Below are positions 57,305-64,000 of a DNA stretch of 64,000 bases, in pieces. Origin of the DNA: Heliopora coerulea (Eukaryota > Cnidaria > Anthozoa > Scleralcyonacea > Helioporidae); NCBI GenBank assembly GCA_030142905.1, contig JASJOG010000015.1:2540501-2604500 (forward strand), written 5' to 3'. Position 1 is the first letter of the stretch; every line of letters starts with the position of its first letter. A program made the position numbers and the translations under genes. Under the pieces are notes generated by a model that saw only the letters and a program-made list of their open reading frames with translations, searched no databases and was not told the DNA's origin.

Positions 57305-58935
57305 TTAAAACAGTAACATTGCATTAACGATAAAGCATGAGATAAGGAATATGAAAAATATAGATACACCGAGGTGTATAACTGGACGTGCTCCATTCGT
57401 CGTTTTTGAAGTCGGGTTGTCGGACGGAGTGTTTGATTCAGATGTTTTTTCAAAGGTAAAGGTTCCAAATCTGTTTATGGAATTATTGCTTTGGAAAGAG
57501 CCCGATTGTGTATTGTCCAAAAAGGAATATGGACTCTGAAGGAGTTGTTGGTTGGTCAGGGCTCGAAAATCTCGGGCCACTATCTGTGCCGGCGTCGTAA
57601 GGAGGCAAATTTCTTACTCTTTTATCGAGCCACTTTCCAGTGGTTTCATTACATAAACTGTAGTCATGAACACCAACAAACCAGTCTGGTGATGGAGCTA
57701 TCATTGAAATAACGGAAACCAGAGGATACTGACTGTTCACTTGGATATCATTTACTGTTGTGGTACCATCATTATCAATACCCGCTCCTTGAAACTTGTC
57801 TAAAGCTGTTTTTCTCGAAATCTGTTGATCAATTTCTCCGTTAATCACACCAGTTGCCCTTGCAAAAAAACATGAAGAAGAATGAGCCTATTGGGATACC
57901 TGACTATTAATCACGTCATACCACTTGTTAATCGATGTATATATTGGTATCTGGGACTACTGCATGGGGTCATGTGGGCGCACATTAAACGATCCGACTA
58001 AACAGCTGGGATCCGTTTTATCTTGGACCTCGTATTAAACGACCGTTCGTAAACTGCGAGATTTTTCGGTACCATGCAGTATTAAATTAGCTTCCACAAA
58101 CATTACTGTGAGATGTCACGTGTTTAAATCTTTTCATACGATTGGTCAACTATTTTTGGTAATCAGTGACTCTATAACCTAATATCACATACAAACCGCA
58201 GCGTTTGAGACGTTATGATACGGTTCAACTTTTGAACTTTAGTAATTTGGCGAGAGTATACTTTAAGACCAGGTCGTATATGGCTGTACACTTATGATAA
58301 ATCCCACTGAGAAATACTTTTGGTAGTGGTAACTGATGTTTCCACAGCCTCAGCAAGTGTCATCTTCACAACCCTTAACTCTGAAGATGACTTCCGTTTA
58401 GTCCTTTGAAACGTTAATCCCAACCACAAGCAGTGTTAACCCCACGCTAAGCTTGGCAATCAACTTCAACAAACATTTTGTTGATACGTCTAAGTTAAAG
58501 TCATTGACTTTATATCCTAGCCAGTCAGGTAGTTTTGAGGATTAAGAGCATTATATGGTCGACTCATTCCTGTTAACATTTCATGAGGCAATCTACATTC
58601 CTCCTAGAATGATCGCTTTTAATATCCTTACACTTGGTTTGTTACAATCTGTTAAATCTATCTGTCTCTGCCACCTGTTTCACTCCAGGTGTAGCTTGTA
58701 TTCCTGGTTTCCACATGATGTAAGATGAATTGTGAGAACAGCCAACAACAGGCGAGAAGTGAGGCCCCGAAGGAAAATCTTGCGGATGAGATGTACTTGT
58801 CCATTCTCCCTTGAAAGTGAGCTTATATTTTGCTGAACCGTTACACAAGACGGCTTCAGAAAGCGACATGGTTGTCAAAAAACACAGACAGTAGTAGAGA
58901 GCAGGAACGGCTTGAATGATCGATTGTGAAGACAT
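57305..58935 (-). pseudogene. Single-domain spondin gene, splice sites and frame damaged
   Basis: Exon 1 equivalent 58935-58662 (signal peptide ending SLSEA, then CNGSAKYKLTFKGEW...MWKPGIQATPG) and exon 2 equivalent 57859-57305 (APSPDWFVGVHDY, CNETTGKWLDKRV, PYDAGTDSG, FGTFTFEK, hydrophobic GPI-like tail). Both parts match the paralogues closely. Three lesions are visible. The donor expected at 58661 reads AT instead of GT. The acceptor expected at 57861-57860 reads AA instead of AG. One extra base lies in a T5 run (minus strand) at about 57519-57523, shifting the frame between PSESIFL and DNTQSGSF. Using the AG one base further on gives an early stop. The homopolymer shift alone could be a sequencing error; with both splice sites also lost, a pseudogene is the better reading. 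Confidence 0.75.
58320..58480 (+). repeat. Diverged hairpin-type repeat inside the pseudogene intron
   Basis: CTGATGTTTCCACAGCC, CTGAAGATGACTTCC and CTTTGAAACGTTAATC occur in the order seen in the 48.0-48.3 kb fold-back element, and CAATCAACTTCAACAAACAT resembles its outer arm. The arms are too diverged to form a long hairpin. Confidence 0.5.
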
Positions 58936-59014
58936 GACTCGTCTTTTCGTTAAAACGACTGATTACAAGACGTGCCACCTGGTCGAATGCTGAGAAAAAT
59001 ATCAGTTCTGTGGG

Positions 59015-59021
59015 TTTTATA
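59015..59021 (-). promoter_or_regulatory. TATAAAA element of the spondin pseudogene
   Basis: TATAAAA on the minus strand about 80 bp before the ATG at 58935, a spacing like that of the intact neighbour (TATA about 91-99 bp before its ATG). Confidence 0.4.
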
Positions 59022-60119
59022 CTTCTTCAGCGCTCTTTACTGGTACTTGATAAAGCTCTTTGAACAACCGCAATGTCTAATTCTTACCCATGCCAACCCG
59101 ATGACCTTTCACGAAAAGTCGTTAAAGTTGACAGTGATCTGATGAATGAGTGAACAAATTCAGCAAAATTCGAATTCGAATCCACTATGGCTACATTTAC
59201 AAGTATTATGATTCATCATAGTGTTTTTTACTTCCATAAGGGTATAAAACCACATAAATCCAGAAACTTTGCTTCGAGCTGTCGTAGCGTGTGACGACAA
59301 AGACGGGCTTAACCCTTTAAGAGTCATTGACCTTCATACAGGACACTAAGAACAAAAAGAAATTTTTGGTGAACAAAGTGAAAAAAATAAATAAACAATG
59401 AACAAAAGAAAACGATTCAACCTTTAAAAGGTTAAATGCCATAAACGGAGGTAGAAAAAGCCAAGAACTGGAATAAGCCAACTCCTTGGAAACTGGAATG
59501 AAACTGCCGTACAAAAGGAATTGCTTCCTTGGATTTGTTCTTTAGACGTTTTATCTATCTGTGAAGTTAGGTATATATGATAAGTGCGTGGGCAAGTTTC
59601 AAACCGGGACAAAACTTTTCCGCACTTGACCCAAAACGAAAGTGAAAGAAAATCTACGCATGTTAGAAACGCAGTTTTATGTACTTTTAATGTAATTACA
59701 CAGTTGATTATCGAAAACCCCGCATGGTGATTGGCCAGGAAATTACGTCATAAATCTTGATAATCACCTACAAGTGAATTTATAACAGTGAAGGCTCAAA
59801 AATTCGACTTCGTCTCGGCGATTATTCAACAATATACACTTCGCCTTCAGCGAACAATTGTTAAATATAAAGGACTTTAGCAGAATACCCTTATCTCGAA
59901 TTTTCAAAGGAAACAAAGAAATAATCGAAGTAGCGGAAGTTTGACGTAGCCAAATACTTGCTCTCGAATGAACTTTCCTCAGCAACTATATAGCATAGCT
60001 CGACATACGCCCGAATAATCCCAAAATATAAATTTATTAAAGTCGAGGGGAAATACCAAATATTCAATGAGATATTTGTTGCTCACGTGGGAACTTGCAG
60101 ATATCACGTGTGATAGATA

Positions 60120-60225
60120 ATCGTTCATCAAGCTAATACCTCAGAAGGTTTTGGAGGTTCGATCCCCGTCTAGGGGCTTAAATCGTTTTTCTATGATTTG
60201 AGCTGGACGAACGTTCGTATATCAT
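60120..60225 (+). mobile_element. tRNA-derived SINE, 5'-truncated
   Basis: CCTCAGAAGGTT, the B-box GGTTCGATCCCCGTC, GGGGCTTAAATCGTTTTTCT and GCTGGACGAACG match the SINE at 11084-11205 in order. The A-box end is missing. Confidence 0.65.
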
Positions 60226-60424
60226 CGGTGATATCTTCAAGGATATTAACATATCTTGGTAGCTTCATAGGCGATTGACTATAATGTTTTCCACTTGAAG
60301 GAGTCAACATTGTCCTGTTATAAGTGAGTAACCAAGTTATCTGCGTTAGAGAGAGTGTCCTAACTTGAATCAGCTGGCTCATAGCAATCAGTACCAATGC
60401 CACAAAGCCACATTAACTTGCAAT

Positions 60425-60615
60425 TGCCTTAATATTCCGTTACATCACATCACTGTATACATTTCGTTCCATCTCATATCATTTCGTTTCGCCTCATATC
60501 ATTTCGTTTCATTAAGTTGCATTACTTTATATTTCATTACGTGATACATTACATTGCAAGAACATTAAATTAAGTTACATTGTATTACATCACATCATAT
60601 TACATTTCATGATAT
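60425..60615 (+). repeat. TTACAT/CATTTC cryptic simple repeat
   Basis: Imperfect units such as ATCATTTCGTTTC, TTACATCACATCA and ATTACATTTCAT fill about 190 bp. It is a degenerate low-complexity tract with no coding capacity. Confidence 0.6.
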
Positions 60616-60979
60616 TCTTCATTCTTCCATCGACTAGACAACGTAAGCGCCAGCTTATATCATACAACGAATTAACGCAGACAAATTTAAATTCCTTTGA
60701 CAAGCAAAATTGCCTTGCGTTGGCCAGGCTAAAATAGCAGAAGACCTACGTGTAGAGAAAGAAATTAAACCAACGCTCATTTCAGTCATTATATTCGTCT
60801 GGTCTTGACGGATACAACGTCTTTGATGAATTCATCTCTTCTGAGGAATTTAGTTCATCTCATTCATCATATATAAACCCTCGCAATGAATTAACTGAAT
60901 AAAATTGCACGTATGAAACGGCCCTGCATTACAGCAAAATCTTTTGATAAATTTACTTTGTGTGCATGATCAACAAGCT

Positions 60980-62940
60980 TTAGATGATAAATTTCAAGAA
61001 CACGGAAACAATGAGGTATACAACCGAACATCCTCCACTTCTTGTCGTACTTGATGACGGCTTGTCAGATGGCGTGATGACAGTCACTGTTGATTGAGCA
61101 CCTTTAGTTGATGGCTCTGTTGCAGTGGCTTTAATGCTTGAATGTGGTGTGGACAAGAATTGTGAATTCGAGTCGAACGTTTTTTCAAACGTAAAGGTTC
61201 CAAATCTTTTTATCGTGTTATTACTCTTTAAAGAGCCTTCTTGAGTATTATTAATTAGGAAGATGGGTTCTGGCGGAACCGTTGGTTTGTCACTATGCAC
61301 GAAAGTCAGAGCACTGTCTGTCCCAGAATCATATAAATGTAGATCTTTAACTCTTTTATCGAACCATTCTCCAGTGGTTTCATTGCATAAACTGTAGTCG
61401 TGAACACCAACGAACCAGTCTGGTGATGGAGCTATCATTGAAATAACGGAAACCAGAGGATACTGACTGTTCACTGGGATGTTACTCACTGTGGTAGATC
61501 CAGTATTAGCGATTGTTGATCCTTGAAATTTAGCTAAAGCTGTTCTCGATGAAATCTGTTCATCCATTTCAGTGTTAATAGCACAGTTGATCCCTGTGAA
61601 AAATATAAAGGGAGTTAATCCTCCTAAAATTGGTTTACACGACTGACACAAACTGAAGTACGGCAAGCGATACCTGACAGAAGTATCGAGTTTCAGTTTA
61701 CTTACAAGAAATATAAATCTATAACCAACCCATAATATATGGAAGTACAAGTGGTTCTGAAAGGTCCCATTCTTTTTTTCCTGGAATTACAGGCTGTGAA
61801 TGACATTTGTCGGAATCCGTTTTATTTTGAAATAAAAATAGTAATGAACGAGAAATCAACACTCCTCAGTAAAATATCGAAAGTGGAGAGAAAGAAATCG
61901 ACAGTTAGATATATCAGCTTATGTTGTTTACTTTGAAGAATCTCGACTGATGGTGACTAATTTTTCTGTTTCGACAACAGTCGGTTACTTTGCTCCACCA
62001 CCGATCTGTAAGTCTTTATCTGTTCATGTCAATCTCGATCATCGCCTTCCCGCACACGCCTAATGATTTATTCTTCTCAACCATCGACATCCCATTCTCT
62101 GCCATCGATTTTAATTACTGGATCAGTGAACTTGAAACTCCATGCACGTTTGTCAGGTATATGGTTTAAAATAGCATAAGCACGAGACTAGGATGAGGGA
62201 CTGATTGAAACGGTAACTGAGCTCATGCCATTCTCGATAGCTCAATGGCTACAAAGTAAATGGTAATGGTTTGAACACGGAAGAATCGGTACACGTTGAT
62301 GAAGGACGATCTACCATCACCAACATGTATTTATGGTTACCACAAGGTTACTGGTTCGACGAACGTGTCGAGGTCAGAAACATTTTCTGAACATTTTAGG
62401 TTGATGAACGTTCGCCTGTCTTATCCCATATTTCAAGCTGAGACATGCATAACTTGGATGCGGAACATTGATATTAATAATCGAAAGTGAAACCTTATGA
62501 AAGGATGAAAACTGAGACCTTACGTTCATTGGGTTGAGTGAAATGAGATGTCGGCAACTATCAAAAACTATTATCGATCGTCTTGTTAGTACACTCGGTT
62601 AACATGTATGACGGGTTAATCTCCTGGGTTTCTTGGTTTCTCAGGTGTGGTTTCGCGATCTTTACGTACCTCTCTCCGCCACGTCTTTCACCCCAAGTGT
62701 AGCATTCATTCCAGGCTTCCACATAACGTAAGATGAATTGTGAGAACAGCCAACAACTGGTGAAAAGTGAGGAAAATTACTTGCTGGAAAGTCGTCTGGG
62801 TGAGATATTCTTGTCCATTCTCCTTTGAAAATCAGCTTGTATTTCGCTGACCCCTTGCACAGGATAGCTTCAGAAAGCGACCAGCTTGCCAATAAGCACG
62901 CAAAGAAACAAAACATAGCCTGCATCAAAAGAAAAGCCAT
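60980..62940 (-). CDS. GPI-anchored single Spondin_N domain protein (2 exons)
   Basis: Exons 62940-62670 and 61593-60980 (885 nt, 294 residues), phase-1 intron of 1,076 bp with GT donor (GTACGT) and CACAG acceptor. The start is ATG 62940; the upstream in-frame GTG is not used. The signal peptide (MAFLLMQAMFCFFACLLASW, ending SLSEA) precedes CKGSAKYKLIFKGEW, GCSHNSSYVMWKPGMNA, APSPDWFVGVHDY, LCNETTGEWFDKRVKDL, DSGTDSA and FGTFTFEK. A Ser/Thr-rich spacer of about 45 residues follows, then a hydrophobic end (GGCSVVYLIVSVFLKFII) typical of a GPI signal. Relative to its paralogues it has an extra cysteine just after the splice joint (GINCAIN) and AERG where others have AETG. No lesion is seen, so this is the intact single-domain member. 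Confidence 0.85.
62225..62425 (+). mobile_element. tRNA-derived SINE fragments in intron
   Basis: GATAGCTCAATGGCTA (A-box-like), then after about 100 bp GGTTACTGGTTCGACGAAC (B-box-like), CAGAAACATTTTCTGAAC and GATGAACGTTCG. The order matches the SINE family near 11.1 kb, but the copy is degraded or interrupted. It lies in the intron of the minus-strand spondin gene. Confidence 0.4.
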
Positions 62941-63455
62941 ACGTCCCACTTTCTTGTTCGAGCGACTATCACAGATGCTTAATCCAATGATCAGTTCCGC
63001 GTCATACCTTCAACCACTTTGCTACGATGTTTTTATATAAAACCTCTGGAATGACGACTTCCTATATCTCATGCTGACTTACAAATGATAGTCTGCGGTT
63101 AGACTACCCGGATATTAACAGATAAAAAAAAGTAAACACCTTATTGTCATTCAATATCTGGGGCTATTTACTCTCAGGCTAATGAATCTGACATTCTGGA
63201 CGCGCAAAGAAATTGTTATGGTAGCTAGAAGCTGGAGTACAAACTGACTGCCTTCCACGCTGGATTTACATTTGTAAAACGAGAATATAAAAGCTAATAG
63301 AAATGAAGATGAACACAGTCCTCTGATGTTGGTTGTGTTTGTTCTGCGATTAAGAGGCGGGTGCACCTCGGATGTTAACCAAACCGAAATGACGACCATT
63401 CTTACCAAACATGCACATATTTTTAACACAAGCGGATATCAACCACGGATTTTCA
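62941..63455. other. 5' flank of the single-domain spondin gene
   Basis: Apart from the TATA-like element nothing can be assigned. The open frame at 63151-63429 on the minus strand has no recognisable domain. Confidence 0.4.
63031..63039 (-). promoter_or_regulatory. TATATAAAA element of the single-domain spondin gene
   Basis: TATATAAAA on the minus strand, 91-99 bp before the ATG at 62940. It is the best TATA match at any spondin start in this window. Confidence 0.5.
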
Positions 63456-63527
63456 CCTGACTTTAATTAGGGTGTTTTCAATGTATTTCCAGGAAATGCA
63501 TTGAAAACACCCAAATTTTAAGTCAGG
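63456..63527. repeat. Short palindromic repeat
   Basis: CCTGACTTTAATTAGGGTGT... (63456-63490) is followed at once by its imperfect reverse complement (63492-63527). The near-absent loop suggests a small MITE or a hairpin remnant. Confidence 0.65.
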
Positions 63528-63718
63528 AAATTAACTTTGTTAAGTGTTTTGAGTCTTAAACTCGGGAAAAAGCAGCTTAGTTAATGGACCTTATTCAAAA
63601 ATGGCTGCCGCGCAGAAAGGCCTGGTACGGTTTGCACCGAAACGAGGTCATAAGGGCCACTTCAATCAACTTGGAAGAAGAAAACATAAACATAGCGAAG
63701 TGTGAGTTTAGAAATGGT

Positions 63719-64000
63719 TCAAAATTGTTGTGTTCCACTGTGTACCAAGAAAACGTGAACCTGGTCATAATACTCATGACCAGTTTTTAGTTTTGGTATG
63801 TCATTCATTTCAAGGAAGAAATTCTTGTCATTACAGGCATCTGCTGGAGAAACTGTAAATTTTGAACTGGGGCATTTGATTTCTACCAGAGCAAATTTCT
63901 CATCCAAAGTAAAGTCGATGACTTTTCCATCAGGAGAACATCCAAGAAAAAAAAGCTTTGGTGACACAAATAAGCCAGAAGAAACAACTTTGATGGGGTG
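63719..64000 (-). CDS. YqaJ-type nuclease domain fragment, runs off the window
   Basis: The frame is open from the right edge (SSGLFVSPKLFFLG) to a stop at 63719. It shows the YqaJ/lambda-exonuclease-like signature: FLGCSPDG with the metal-binding aspartate, LVEIKCP with the Glu-x-Lys pair, and EYYDQVHVF with the conserved glutamine. It stops just after that block, where family members normally continue, so the end may be truncated or spliced. Eukaryotic YqaJ domains often come from DNA transposons or virus-derived genes; which applies here cannot be decided from this piece. Confidence 0.6.
   Translation of the reverse strand, partial: HPIKVVSSGLFVSPKLFFLGCSPDGKVIDFTLDEKFALVEIKCPSSKFTVSPADACNDKNFFLEMNDIPKLKTGHEYYDQVHVFLVHSGTQQF

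Larger units (their letters stand above)
58936..60979. other. Gene-free stretch between spondin loci
   Basis: It contains a TATA-like element for the pseudogene (59015-59021), a SINE fragment (60120-60225) and a TTACAT-rich cryptic repeat (60425-60615). Short open frames near 59317 and 60191 have no recognisable domain. Confidence 0.5.

Overview
The window looks like animal nuclear DNA, most likely from a cnidarian such as a coral or sea anemone. It is AT-rich, with GT-AG introns, LINE, SINE and MITE debris, microsatellites and hammerhead-ribozyme motifs. The cnidarian assignment is an inference from this combination; no species-diagnostic gene is present.

Layout. (1) About 0.4-4.86 kb: a CR1-like LINE whose ORF1 (SGNH esterase type) is open and whose ORF2 (endonuclease and reverse transcriptase) is broken by stops and frameshifts. 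(2) 4.9-13.3 kb: no convincing gene, but SINE pieces and a Harbinger-type MITE lying inside a head-to-head SINE palindrome. (3) 13.4-29.1 kb, plus strand: the main feature, one gene assembled here from 18 exons and predicted to encode about 3,587 residues. It has a signal peptide, 17 consecutive Spondin_N domains and a GPI-anchor-like tail. All 16 internal exons are exactly 618 nt, every intron is phase 1 and falls at the same place inside the domain, so each exon carries the C-terminal part of one domain and the N-terminal part of the next. Much of the array consists of near-identical 2,975-bp (four-exon) and 1,489-bp (two-exon) tandem duplications with visible crossover and conversion joints. 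(4) 29.4-33.6 kb: microsatellites, two oppositely oriented hammerhead ribozyme motifs about 200 bp apart, and a fold-back element filled with telomere-like repeats. (5) 33.6-41.2 kb, minus strand: two single-exon genes for acidic proteins that share two short motifs and have lipidation-like C-termini. (6) 43.5-62.9 kb, minus strand: a tandem set of smaller Spondin_N genes with the same split-domain intron. They are a two-domain protein with a long Ser/Thr repeat stalk, a pseudogene with both splice sites and the frame damaged, an intact single-domain gene, and a relic first exon of a lost member. (7) The right edge enters a YqaJ-nuclease-like fragment.

How the genes relate: all four spondin loci have a signal peptide, Spondin_N domain(s) and a hydrophobic C-terminal tail without a cytoplasmic segment. 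This predicts a family of secreted, GPI-anchored surface proteins. The large locus has expanded by exon-cassette amplification and the small ones by whole-gene duplication and decay. Spondin_N domains in F-spondin and mindin act in extracellular adhesion and pattern recognition; any such role here is inference.
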